Assembly: GCA_947396885.1 (NCBI GenBank)
Contig: OX377202.1
Location: forward strand, 58,616,034-58,680,033
Length of the DNA: 64,000 bases
Source: Heligmosomoides polygyrus polygyrus
Lineage: Eukaryota > Nematoda > Chromadorea > Rhabditida > Heligmosomidae
Direction of reading: 5' to 3'
The translations under genes and the position numbers were made by a program. Of this stretch, positions 33,165 through 44,892 are shown piece by piece (positions within the stretch are counted from its first letter, which is position 1; each line of letters starts with the position of its first letter). The notes under the pieces were generated by a model, which saw only the letters and a program-made list of their open reading frames with translations, did not search any database and was not told where the DNA came from.

Positions 33165-35688
33165 CTTATCCAACTAGTTCGGCAGCCCGCTAGAGGAGGA
33201 AGAATTCTAGACTTGGTTCAGCTAATAATGAATCTCTGGTAAAAAACATTAAAGTCAATTCCCCTCTTGGCTCTAGTGATCATTCCGTCGTAGAATTCAA
33301 TGTGAACCATGACTTGAGTATCTCTTCTCCTCGTGATAGTTGGCAATTTAATAAAGCTGATTACAACGCTATAGCCGCTTATCTTCAGAACATAGACTGG
33401 ATTGGCACCTTCTAGGCTCTGAACTCGGTAAACGACATGTATAATATGTTTGTTTCCATTCTGTGGCATTGTATTGATCTTTACGTGCCTGTTGTTAGAA
33501 AGCAAAGCGGTGGGCATGCTTGGCCTAGGTACTTGATATCTATGGCCAAGCATCGAGAAGAAGCTTGGAGAAAATCAATCCTATTTCCAACGTCCTCTAA
33601 TAAAAATCGCTTTAAATTATTATCTGATAAGTTCTCAAAAAGACTTAAGAGGTTTTCCGCTTCCTTGGAAAGAAAGGTTGTAGGCTCTGGCAATCCTCGT
33701 GCATTCTTTAAGATGATGAATGCAAAGATTAGACGAGACGAAGTCCTCTATTGGGTTTCTAATTGACGAACGAGGCAATAAGTTTGTAACCGATAAGCAT
33801 AAGGCAGAAATTCTCGCACATACCTTCGAAAAGGTGTTTACTCCTAAAAGTTCACCTTCCGAGCCACTCTCTCTTCCAAGCAATACTAGCGTCATGAGCC
33901 CGCCATCGTATCCCCCGATGCGAAATTCCGTGTGGTTTCACCGCGACTCTGTTTTGGAACATTTATCAAAATGGCCTAAATCTAATGTGCTGACTCCAGA
34001 TCATATTCCGCTGAGCTTCATACAGAAGATAGCTGCAGGGCCCTTAGAACTTATTTTTAATCTGAGCTTCACGCGTGCAGAAGTTCCCGACAAGTGGAAA
34101 GAGGCCTATGTCATTCCGTTACCTAAGAAGCAACCTCACAGTTCTCCTAAAAACTATAGGCCTATCAGTATTACATCGGTTTTTGCTCGTGTTTTTGAAA
34201 AGATCTTAAGATGAAAAGATCTCAAAAAGGCGATCACTAGCCACCTTGAGCACAATTCCGTGATCCCTAACCAACAGCATGGTTTCCGCAAAGGCGCTTC
34301 TACTGTAACCCAGATGCTGGACTCCTTGAATGACTGGACCAACAGTCTCAGCCTTGACCGTGCTGTTGATGTTGTGTATTTTGACTTTGCAAAAGCATTC
34401 GATAAAGTACCTCATGATAAGTTAATTCATCAGTTGTCTGCAATTGGGTTACACTTTAGGATTGTACAGTGGATCGAGGCCTACCTAGACAACCGTCTGT
34501 TTCGAGTGAATATTAACGGTCATCTCTCTGCTAGTAGAAGAGCAACTAGCGGGGTTCCTCAAGGATCAGTTCTGTCTCCCGTCCTTTTTAACATATACAC
34601 CAGGAATCTTCCAGGAATTATTGAGAGGATTGGAGTTTCTTGCAGAGCTTTTGCCGATGACATCAAAATTTATAGTAGCATTTCTGATTCCTATGACGCT
34701 GCAAAAGTTCAAGAAGCTATCTCTCTGGTCTACTCTTGGTCTTTGTCATGGGAGCTTCCATTAGCGAAGGAGAAAACAAAGGTTCTCCACCTTGGTAAGA
34801 ACAACTTGAAAGCTAGATATATCATTGACGGTGTTGAGCTTGAACCAGTTCAAGAAGTATCTGATCTCGGATTCTGGATTAACGAGCGCCTAGACTTCGG
34901 TAAGCATTGCGATGAAATCTCAAGAAAAGGGATGGCAATGGTGTCTGGACTATTCAGGTCTGTGTCGTCTAGCGATCCTCAACTGCTGCTAAAGGCCTAT
35001 AAAATATATATCCGTCCAATATCAGAATACGGTACGACTGTCTTCTGTCCAGCAAGTGTTAAAAGTAGTTCTACAATAGAAAGGGTTCAAAACAGTTTCT
35101 CTAGAAAGCTTTTGCTTCGCACTGGCAGCTTTAACTATGCAACTATCCCTGAAAGCCTTCGCGTAACGCTATTCTCGGTTTGCAGTCGCTCATGTTGCGC
35201 AGGAAGAAGCTTGACTTAATAATGGTATATAAAATCTTATACGGACTCGTTCACCTTGAACCTAACAAACTCTTTTTTATGCGAAACTCCATTACTAGAG
35301 GTGCTAAAAATAAACTATATCTACCTCATGCCATTGCTTCGGTGCGGGCCAACTTCTTCATACATCGTGCGGGTACAGAATATGTAAAAATGGCCAAGCG
35401 TTTTCCTCCAGCTCCTACACTCTCCTCCTTTAAGAGGGCCTTGAACAAGTTTTCACATTCTGGTTGATGCTGTTTCCACAACTCCCACTACGTCTGCTAA
35501 TTACTCTTGCTAATATCTCATGTTTTACACTTTCACCACCACTGCTGTTTTATGCATTTCTCTCCCTCTGTTTGCCTTTATTACCGTTTTAGCGATTTGT
35601 TTTGAGTAATTCTATGTTGTTGTTTTACTTAATTCTCTTTCACATGTGTACTCACATGGTGCAATAAATAAATAAATAAATAAATAAG
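33165..35688 (+). mobile_element. CR1-like LINE, 5'-truncated, with AAATA tail
   Basis: The element begins inside the endonuclease domain and ends with a tandem AATA tail at 35665-35688. A tandem short-repeat tail, instead of poly-A, and the order of RT motifs fit the CR1 group. It is flanked on the right by the second copy of the 32580 duplication. No simple TSD was seen. Confidence 0.85.
33240..35467 (+). pseudogene. CR1-like endonuclease/RT protein, broken
   Basis: The C-terminal endonuclease block is GSSDHSVVEFNV near 33.27 kb. RT blocks: PDHIPLSFIQKIA, NYRPISITSVFARVFEKI, HGFRKGASTVTQ, DFAKAFDKVPHD, SGVPQGSVLSPVLFNIY, and the catalytic FADD at 34650-34661. The C-terminal RCYIRPISEYG-like block (YIRPISEYGTTVF) and KLDLIMVYKILYGLVHL follow. 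Lesions: TAG near 33414, a frameshift near 33750, TGA at 34212-34214, and a frameshift near 35195. The central RT segment (34260-35219) is continuous with all catalytic residues, which suggests a fairly young copy. Confidence 0.9.
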
Positions 35689-35689
35689 G

Positions 35690-36005
35690 GTGCTAGATTT
35701 TGTTGTTCGTTATCCGGCCAAAAACCACCGGATAACGAACAACAAAACGGATAAGCCAAAACCCGCCGGAAACCGGATAACGGATAACGGTAATCCGCTC
35801 ATTCCTGCTACGCGTCCTATGCTGCAACAACGTGCCATGTTTAACAGCAAACGTTGCTCGCGCGAGGTACGCAGAGGCGTCGCAAGGGGCTCCATGAGAT
35901 TGCGCGCGGTTCCACGAGGCGTATCTCGGCCAGGTTTCCAACCTAACTGAGATACGCCTCGTCATCTACAGGGCGGGGAGCTAGCTCAGTTATATAGTGG
36001 TAGAT
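35690..36005 (+). repeat. direct duplication, second copy
   Basis: This matches 32580-32938 but lacks about 43 bp of the GGATAACG array. It starts immediately after the CR1 tail. It includes a second hAT right end and flank but no left end, so it is not an independent insertion. Confidence 0.8.
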
Positions 36006-36248
36006 AGATAATGTCATACATCCCAGAATATTCTAAAATACAATAAAGGCGGTCTCGACTCAGTAGCCCACGATCTCCGTGGTTCGGACCGACCATTTGG
36101 ACGTCATTTTCTCGTCGATCGATAACGTTTACGAAATTTTACGAATTACGACGTAAAATGTCGTAAAACGTAAATCGTAAAAAATTGCCAAAGTTCGCCG
36201 TAAATCATAAAATCGTAAATCGTAATTACGCACACCCCTGGTTGGGAG

Positions 36249-38150
36249 GGGTCCCCCATGCAACAACAATACCGCTCCTGTCTTTTGGCTTTGGGGCAGA
36301 CGCAAAAAACCCCCGTTTTCCTGTAACTCTCTTCAAAATGGCATGCAGTTCCCTCCCGTTATAAGGCTTCCTCCGGATAAGGCACTACTCACGATTAACG
36401 GTAACGTAGATTTTGTCTGCCCTCGGCCAGCTTACTTTTACGCCAATACAAATCAACTCCGCTCAAGGCCTATATTATACTTCGACGACGCGACGCCGAC
36501 GCTGCGACCCGTCACCGACGTCACCACAGACGTCGTCGGTACCGTTGGCGACGTCGTCGGCAGGAGAGCATCGGAGCGCATTTTTAGCATCGGAGCGCAG
36601 TGTACTAATAGAAGTACGGGGCAGTGTTGAGCGTTCAACGACTATTGATTTACCGATTTAACGAATTTACCAGCATTTTCGTTAAATTTCTTTATTGGAG
36701 TTCAGCAAAGGTCTTTTTCGTTAAATCGCTGAATTTTCGAAATTTGCGGGAAAATTTAACTCTTAACTAAAGTAAATTCTATTTCGAAAAAGCTCTTCGT
36801 AGAGGATTGCAGTATCATTTCAGAAAGCGAGGAACACTACATATCTGAATCAGTTTCTCCACCTCCGTTCCGTATTTTTCTGTTTCAAGGCCGTCCTTCA
36901 TATTTTGGCTGCTCCGTATCAGTTATTCACAATTCTTCACCGTTCTCGTCACGTTTTCTGTTCTATTCACAGTTTTATTTGTGTCACTTGCTCTGCGAGA
37001 AAGCGAAATGGCCTAGAAAACGCGAATAAAACGTATGAGAACGACAGAGAAGCAAAGAAAGGTGACAAAGCGAAGGGAACGTAATGATTAGGCTCCCACT
37101 TCCTCTCCAAACACTCAGTGTTCCAGCAAGCTGAACGTATTTTCGAACAAAATTAGGCAACGTTTGTGAGACTAATTATAAAAGACCGTTGAGAGTAAAA
37201 ATGGCACCATTGGTGTCCGCAAGACGGGCGTTTTTGCACTTCTCGTAATTCGAGGTCCGATGGGCATGATGGCAGTGCCGGGAACCAAGAACCAACCCAC
37301 AATCAAAATACTCCATCGGAGCGCATTTTCTGCCACCCTTGGATGACGTCGACGTCGGCGGCGTCGGCGACGGAAGTATAACACCCCTGCGGAGCTCTCG
37401 GCGACGTCGGCGAAGTATAACATAGGCTATAGGCCTAAGGCCTACGTTATACTTCGGCGACGCGTCGGCGACGCAGTGCGTAGCAGCCCGCGCAACACTG
37501 TCGCCGACGTCGCCGGAAACAGCGTCGCCGAAGTATAACATAGGCCTAAAACGCGTTGGATACAACGCTACCCCCGTTATAGCGCGGTTTTGGGGAGGAA
37601 CGCTGTGTTCAAAATGACTCGTTTTACGCGACCAGGGCACAACTCTGGTCCCACACAGAAAATGAAGACGAGCAAGATGCTGACTGCGTTGTGATCAGAC
37701 CTACCTTTTATTGCCTCATTCACTATCATGACGAGCACAAGTGTGAAATGTATTAGATGTATGCAGACGTTTTTCATGCGTGCGCGGCCCACACAAGTAT
37801 TAATAGTCAGCAATATATCGAGCACAGCACAACGATAGCTACTAGAAGCTGCCGTAATTGGATGGCTTCCTCTATCAGAAACGACAGAAGGTGTGGATTA
37901 GAGAGAGTATCTCTGAGGACAGGGCCACCCTAATAATGTGGCTTGCCTTCACTCTCCTCATAATCATTACTGTTGCCCTATTTATTCATTGTACATACGC
38001 GTATCAGAATACTCAAACCCCACTCGAACAGTCATAAGTCTGTGCTCCAAATAAGAAACAAGCCAGTAAGGAAGGTTTCCTTTAATACCCGGACAACGCA
38101 GGTTATCGAGCAATTTGTCTTGGTTTGGTTCGCGCCATGCTTTCACTCTC
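36249..38150. other. no gene; CG-rich foldbacks
   Basis: The stretch contains GCGACGTCGG-rich tracts at 36480-36570 and 37340-37550 and AT-rich sequence with CGTTAAAT motifs at 36650-36740 that resembles the interior of hAT-like element 1. Long frames on either strand in the CG-rich tracts are compositional. No gene recognised. Confidence 0.5.
37438..37548. mobile_element. MITE with GGCCTAYGTTATACTTCGGC termini
   Basis: AGGCCTACGTTATACTTCGG at 37438 is mirrored by CCGAAGTATAACATAGGCCT ending at 37547. Directly upstream another inverted end (GGCGAAGTATAACATAGGCT at 37409-37428) and a further relative at 36467 (AGGCCTATATTATACTTCGA) indicate at least two more copies. The core is rich in GCGACGTCG. 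Confidence 0.65.
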
Positions 38151-38187
38151 CTGCAGGGGATGGACTCCTTGCGATCTCCCGGCCTGA

Positions 38188-38239
38188 GATCCCTCTTAAA
38201 ACTAGAGAGCCTTCGGGCTCTCTAGTTAAGAGGGATATC
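38188..38239 (+). promoter_or_regulatory. 5' UTR terminal hairpin of RTE copy 2
   Basis: GATCCCTCTTAAAACTAGAG and its reverse complement form a nearly perfect stem of about 24 bp around a TTC loop. It sits at the extreme 5' end of the element. R2- and RTE-like LINEs can begin with self-cleaving RNA, but this simple stem lacks a recognisable double-pseudoknot, so I leave its role open. Confidence 0.5.
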
Positions 38240-38632
38240 AGGTCGCTTGTCGAAGGGTCACGTGGCGCGTCTCCGGGTGGTGGATAGGGAAACGAAAACG
38301 CGAACCAAACGCGACCGTGTACTGCCCAGAGACGCAGGTGGGATGCAGGGGATGGACTCCTTGCTCCTGCTGTGTCGGGTCGACGCGTTCCTTGTGCGTG
38401 GGAGCGGCATGTTCATGCACATTGTGCTGGATATGTTCGCGCCTGTGCGGATTGTAACTGTGTCGGCTCGGCCAAAAGCTTGTACTCGGTAGACTGGGAG
38501 TACATGGTAAGGCAATTCGAGGCAGCCTCAAGAGTCTCGTCCCGTCCCTTCGGGCAGTCTGGCTGGCTGTCCGGAGTTCTTCGCCCGCACGACAGAGCCT
38601 GACTAGCTACCGGTTTCATCAACAACTTACAG

Positions 38633-38748
38633 TAATTTAACAGAGAAAATTACAGTCGAAACTCTGATAGTGTGGCTTATCAAGCGGTATGGTGAGCGAT
38701 AAGCCGCATTGTCTGAGTTTTTCGCTGTGAGTTCTCTGTCAAAGTTAT
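38633..38748. mobile_element. 116-bp MITE in RTE copy 2
   Basis: The ends TAATTTAACAGAGAA and TTCTCTGTCAAAGTTA are inverted. The centre GGTATGGTGAGCGATAAGCC is shared with the copy at 56347-56462, which has the same 116-bp length. It supplies the ATG (38709) from which the RTE frame can be read open, but the true RTE start is more likely the ATG at 38912. Confidence 0.8.
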
Positions 38749-38911
38749 CTATGTCATGTGATGTATTGCAGTGGAACACAGCAGCACTAAAGGGCCTCAT
38801 TCCCCTGACCCCGAAAGAGCCCCCATTTCTGCAGCGATGGGAAGGACGAGTACGGGAGAGGCTGCCAAAATCTCAGGGCCTAACCAGGCTGCGCAAATTG
38901 AGAAGGACTAG

Positions 38912-41551
38912 GATGACGATCTGTACTTACAACGCCCGCACGCTTGCATCGGAAGCGTCCGTCGAAGACCTGATGATGCAAGCAAGGAAGATCAAGTACG
39001 ACGTCATCGGACTGACCGAAACGAGAAGACATCACCCCCTACACGCCGCCTACGACTCCGGAGAAGAACTGTTCCTCGGAACATGCGACAGCAGGGGTGT
39101 AGGTGGCGTTGGTGTCCTCGTCAACACGCACTTGGCCATGAACATCGATTCGTTCGAGTCTCTGACAAGCCGAATCGGACGTCTGCGACTGAAGCGATGT
39201 GGTTCCGTGCCAGCTTTGACAGCGTTCGTCGCGTATGCCCCAACATCCGATTACAACGACGAAGAGGTCGAAGCCTTTTACGTGGAGCTGGAGAAGTTCT
39301 ATAAGAAAGATCACACCTTCTACAAGGTGATCGTCGGTGATTTCAACGCCAAGATCGGTTCACGAAGGTCGCCGGAAGAACTTCACATCGCAACCCACGG
39401 CTTGGAGTGGAACGAGCAAGGTGAAAGGCTGTCTGAGTTTATCATGTCAACCAAGACCATCCATGGAAACTCACAGTTCGACCACATCATCTTCAACTGC
39501 AAGTATTGCCTGACCGACGTCTCCGTTGTCCCCAAGTTCTACACGGGATCGGACCACCGCCTCCTTCGCGCGAGGTTTCGCTTTTCGCGTCAAGGAGAGA
39601 AGGCCGCGAAGTTCAAGAAGAGGAATCCCAGAACGACCATCAACTGGGACCTCTACACCTCTCTTGTCGGCCTTTGGGAAGATGCCGTCATGGACAACGT
39701 CGATGAGGAATACGATCGCTTCGTGCACCATCTCCACGATAGTGCTAAGGGAGCCGAGAGCTTGAAGACCACCAAGAGACGTCTGTCTCCGGAAACTCTC
39801 GAGCTGATACGCCTGCGTGGAGCAGCAAGAGCGTCAGGCAACTACCAACTGACGTCCGAGCTTGCGAAGCTATGCAGAGAGGCGATAAAGGAGGATCTTA
39901 AGGAGGGAAGGGCGGAAGTGTTGGCTGAAGCTGCAGAGGCAGGGTTGAGCATACGCAATGCCCGCCGAGACTTCGCCAACTTCAAGACCAAGATGACCGC
40001 TCTCCGACGTCCCGACGGAACCGTTACCTCTTCCAGAAGGACCATGGAGAAGGTCATCCACGATTTCTACTCCGATCTCTTCGATAGCCACGTCCACCTG
40101 CCCCCATGCCATCTTCCGCAGGATGGATACGTCGTTTCCTCTGTTCTCCCTTCCGAGATCCGACACGCCATCTCGTCGGTGAAGGAGCGTACAGCACCCG
40201 TCCCGACAGGATCAGACCCGAACACCTGAAGAATCTCCCGTCAACGCTCATCAACACCTTGGCGCGGCTCTTCACACGCTACCTGTCGGAGTGCAAGGTT
40301 CCATCTCAGTGGAAGACCAGCTAGACTGTCTTGCTGTACAAGAAGAGAGACGTGCACGACATTGGCAACCATCGCCCGATCTGATGCTGTCCGTAGTCTA
40401 CAAGCTGTTCACTCGAGTCATCCTGAATAGGATCAGCAGAACGCTGGACGAAGGACAGCCACGCGAACAGGCAGGATTTCGGAGAGATTCAGCACGATCG
40501 ACCACATACACACCATTACGAAGCTCATCGAAGTGTCGCGAGAGTATAAGCTGCCGCTATGCCTTACGTTCATCGACCTGAATAAGGCATTCGACTCCGT
40601 CGAGACTGAAGCGGTCATGGAAGCCCTGCTCATCCAGGGCGTTCCTACTCAGTACATCAGAGTCCTTCGAGAGCTGTACAGTGGATTCACGACCAAGATC
40701 TCACCATTCTACAACGACGTCGTCATCGACGTAAAGAGAGGGGTTCGGCAAGGGGATATCATATCCCCGAAGCTCTTCAGCGCCACTCTCGAAAACGTCA
40801 CGCGCGAACTAAAATGGGAAGACATGGGAGCTTACGAAGACGATGTTCATGAGGAACGGATGGGTTTCTGATGCCCCATTCTCGCTCAACGGAACGAACA
40901 TCTCCGAATGCTCCAGCTGTGTGTATCTGGGTCGCGAAGTCAACATGGCCAACGACCTAGCACTAGAGCTGAGCAGGAGGAAAAGAGCGGCTTGGGGAGC
41001 TTTCAAGAGCGTCAAAGAAGTTGCGAAGAAGACGAAGAACGTCCGACTCCGTGCCCACCTATTCGACTCCACTGTTCTTCCTGCCCTAACATACGCCTCA
41101 GAGATCTGGGCTATACGAAAGCAGGATGAACACGCGATCAGCGTCGCGCAGCGTGGAATCGAGAGGACGATGCTCGGAGTGACACGACTCACGCAAGTGA
41201 GAGAAGGCCTCCGGAGTTCGGAGCTTCGCCGACGTTCGAAGATCAGAGACGCTGTCGCGTGGGCCAAGTTGTCGAAAATTAGGTGGGCCGGCCACGTAAT
41301 GCGCTTCGCAGACACCCGCTGGATGAGAGCCATCACCGACTGGATTCCGCGGGATGTCAAAAGAACTCCAGGACGCCCACCAACGCGTTGGTCGGACCTT
41401 CTTCGTTAAAGCCCTTAACGACCGATATGACGCTCTTCGTGTCCCTCGAGCGAGGAGGATCCATTGGACCACTCTGGCACGCGACAGGGACGAATGGAGA
41501 CGCTGCTGGCGCCCGCTCGAGCAAGTCTATGATCAACGGGACGACAGGTGA
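38912..41551 (+). pseudogene. RTE endonuclease/reverse transcriptase, copy 2, broken
   Basis: The endonuclease region is open: [38 protein letters not shown] and GSDHRLLRARF. However, 51 bp present in copy 1 (the RWTWESPGGQFHNEI-type block before DHIIF) are deleted. RT lesions: a one-base deletion near 40198, TAG at 40322-40324, a frameshift at about 40380, a one-base deletion near 40486, and a deletion near 40831 that removes the whole ADD catalytic box and about 136 bp. The TAG and the 40380 frameshift are at the same positions as in copy 1. Confidence 0.9.
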
Positions 41552-41648
41552 TACGGGTGATGTTATGTCGCATCCTTTATGAGGAAGGTGGGGGACTAAA
41601 AAGGGGAGGAAAGACCAGTAAAGGCAGACCAGCAATTAGATCCAGTAA

Positions 41649-43981
41649 TACATACAGGTGATTTATTCATTGTATGCAATTCTAAAAAAAATCTACGCGT
41701 AAAAGTCTAAAAAGGTCAGCTCCGGTTAGAACGCGACTCCCGTTCTAACGCGGATTTTCTCCGGTCCCTTCCAACGCGTTGTAAAGAGAGGGAACTGTAT
41801 TCAAAAAATGAATGTTACAGATCTATCCAATAATGTAGGTATCATCCAGCTGTTTTAGAAGACTATCGTTTTAGTGACCTATAAAACCTGACGCTCCTCT
41901 TATGGCTCGAGTAGTTGTGTCGACGTTGTCCATTGTTCAAATCTATTTTTTTCTAAAACCATTGTATGATATCTACATCACTGGATAGATCGTCCGGTTT
42001 CGAATGGTAGCTTTTGTTCTTTCAATAGGCTTCTTTGACGAAGGTGATGGGAAAATTGCGAAACCGCAGTTCTTTGCACCTATTCCGCCCAAAAAAGACG
42101 TGAGGGCTATTATAGTGCCGGATATTTTGCCGCACTCAATTTAACCCAAATGTGGGTCAGTTTCTTTAGCACATGGGGCGACTCGGTGGTGTGTCTTCTG
42201 TTCCTCTCGAACCGCTGTAAATCGAAACGGATTTACTACGAGACAGTTTTCAATCTTTTTTGAATCACCCAGCGGCTAGCAGCAACAGCGAACATCACCC
42301 TGAGCTCCTCGTTAGATGAGTGTTAGAGAATTGGGATGCTAGAGAATCGTCAGAGTGGTTTCACAGACGTCCTTGTTAGTACCTCACGCTCTTTCAGAAA
42401 CAGAATAACATTTTTACTGGTTTTATATGTAGCGAAGACCTTCTTTTATAACGTCCAAAAGTTAAGGCTCCAAAATTCAAGTGAAAAGAGCTTGCTAACA
42501 GTCTACATACCTGCCCTCTTGTCCTGGAACCTCTGCATTATGTCTCTGACCTTAGCCAGCAGGGGCGCCTTCTAATTCGAACATCCGTTGCAACTAGTGC
42601 TAAGGGAATAAAGGAAGCAGACCTCTAGTCTGGAAGAATCCCACATGAGGCGCATACTGCTCTTCTTCTACCAAGCCAGTTTAACCGGAGCTCCTTCGAG
42701 AATCAACGAAGCCAGGCGTCGGATTCACCGACGACTCCGGGGGTATGGTATGCGCGGAACGGGAAACAAACCCATGGTGCCCATAATTACACCTTAGCCA
42801 GCCATTCGTGGGTATACCACTCGGTGGAGGACGCTCAGAGCTGTTCGTGGGCACCACCGCATATCCAGGGAAACTTTTTACCTTCGACTTTTACTTTTTA
42901 CCTTTTAGAGTGTAGCCTTGGTGAAGCAGAGCACTTCGAAATTTACGTAGTTGTTGAAATAATTAAGTGTCCCCACATCACTAGCCTAGATCCAAGGCAT
43001 CCTTTTGACGTCAGTATTATTAAGCTCAGTGCTGCTTAGACCGCGCAATCTATTCACCTGTCGGCAACCTCTCCTTAGAGGAACCGCTATTCACAATCAG
43101 ATGCTCAGCTCTGCAGTAACACGACATTATTCCTTCCATTTCCACGCAACCTTCCATTCCCAGCTGATTTCTGACGCCTCTTCCATCTCTGTATGAGTTT
43201 GCGTAGCGCTCTTTCCACCATGGTTATGTGTAATACTATTCTGACGAACACAACACTCCCGAATGGGTACCGTATCCTTTAGGGTCAGAAAAGCGCGTGC
43301 GACTACACACAGCCGCTGATAGTGCTTAGCCGCTGATACCTGACGGCCATACGTTTTCAATAAACGATGCTAGTGTTACCAGTGCTTGGTATGTCATGGC
43401 CGAAGGTTTCCATTAGATGCTGTACCAAGTTACTGACAGTGAATGAGAGGCTTGTTGAGCATTATGTCCTTGTAGAAATACATCAACTGCTGCAAGCGTT
43501 TCTGCTATCACAAGAAAGATAAATCATAAACGATTCGGTGGTGTGTTCGTCAGGATCGTGCTAATGTGGTTATGAAGAACCGCCGCTCACGCAGGACGAA
43601 GGACCATGTGTCTGGCACGGATGATGAGTTGAAGCGCGACAGATAAAGACGCTCGATTTATTTTACTGCGCGAGGAGCGTCATACTGCTCCACATCCTCT
43701 CACGACATCCTCGTCGCAAGTGTGGTCTACCGTCCTACATGATGGCCTGCGTTGACGGCAATGTCAAAGACCGAAGGACTGTGGGCGTTCTTCAGATGCT
43801 GTGTAAAAAGTCGTCGAATACCTACTTGGACCTAACCTCTTTCTGACACAATTTTATAAGAATCCGACTTCTAACTTTGATACCGTAACCCGGTGTTCGA
43901 TTGGGGCGCGGTCGGTCCTCTAAACTCGTGACGTAATCGCACAGTTTGGAGCGGCTGTCGACCGCGCTTCGAGCATCCTAC
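41649..43981. other. no gene recognised
   Basis: About 2.3 kb with only short, unsupported frames. A block at 41715-41790 (GAACGCGACTCCCGTTCTAA and CCAACGCGTTGTAAAGAG) faintly resembles 37550-37610. No splice-supported exon or clear TIR was seen. Confidence 0.45.
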
Positions 43982-44877
43982 TATTTATTTATTTATTTAT
44001 TTATTTAACACGCCGCAAGACGGCGTGTACCACCAGACAGTCAGCCCTAAAGGAAGCACTCCAAGGTGTCGAACACAAAAACCCAATAGTGGTGAATAAA
44101 AGGTTTCAGTAGGAGGAAGGAAACAAACAAAAATAACATCAGAAATGGAGGCTCCAGGACCTAACTCCGACGCGACGTCGCGCGCTGTCCGCGTGCGATA
44201 TCGCGGCGCTGAAACGCGGACGTGCGCTCGGTGACGCATGGTTAGCCGCGGAGCACGAAATGTTCTCAGTGTTCAAGCTCCCAGACCACATTTCTAGCAA
44301 GAAACTTAAGATTCCACAGAATGTGGTAGGCAACTGTCTGCAGTAGGACAAGTGATCCGAGAATGGGTGGTAGTGACCTTTTCCCGTAGTGTAACCATAA
44401 TCACGGGTAAAAATTGACCGAAGAAGTTGTACATGGCAAATGCTGACGCTGGAAACCAACCACACGACCAAGATTCCTGTATAAACTGTCGCTGATCGTC
44501 CTATTGAAACCACATTCATATAGCATCTCCAAGAAACGTTGAAATGAGGCAAACGCGTGCCGCGTGCCCCTGTCGGAAGCGTTTGTAGCCGTCGGAGGCA
44601 TCGTACCGCGACAACTGGTCCAATTTCGTCGCGCACCGTGCGCGACGCCAGGGGGGTTCGCGCGGCGTCGGAGTTATGTCTGCCCCCGAGAAAAGGAAGA
44701 GAGCACAGTTGGATAGGACCCATTAAATCGGCTAGATAGAGGAAAGAGCGAAATGACAGAATCCTTCGTGACCAACAAAACAATAAGAAAGGCAGATTTG
44801 ATAGCAGAAGTTTCACTCCCCCAGCACAGAGTTGAAACCAGCTGAGAGGAGCTTTAATAGAAGAGCATTCTTCAATA
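43982..44877 (-). mobile_element. retroelement-like 3' end with AAAT tail (minus)
   Basis: On the minus strand the sequence ends with a hairpin GTACACGCCGTCTTGCGGCG followed by six AAAT repeats, the same type of tail as the CR1 LINE. Upstream lies an open minus frame to 44999, but its first part is SINE sequence and the rest has no recognisable domain. I therefore call only a retroelement-like 3' end. The 5' limit is uncertain. Confidence 0.4.
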
Positions 44878-44892
44878 GAAGGAATAACTATA

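Larger units (their letters stand above)
28095..36240. mobile_element. hAT-like element 2, an 8.1-kb shell filled with insertions
   Basis: The ends are CAGGGGTGTGCGTAAAT and TTACGCACACCCCTG, flanked by GTTGGGAA (28087-28094) and GTTGGGAG (36241-36248), an 8-bp TSD with one difference. Near both ends there are dense TTTACG/CGTAAA motifs (28118-28160 and 36128-36232). No transposase of its own was found. The interior consists mainly of other repeats: an RTE fragment, the right arm of the inverted duplication, satellite-like repeats, hAT-like element 3 and the CR1 LINE. The outer pairing could in principle come from two separate copies, but the TSD argues for one. Confidence 0.65.
38180..41648 (+). 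mobile_element. RTE-type LINE, copy 2
   Basis: This is the same family as copy 1, matching from the 5' hairpin (38188) to the end at ATTAGATCCAGTAA (41648). It lacks the 937-bp 5' UTR block, but carries a 116-bp MITE at 38633-38748 just upstream of the protein frame. The string GCAGGGGATGGACTCCTTGC occurs both just outside the hairpin (38153) and inside the UTR (38344), a small local duplication. Confidence 0.85.
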
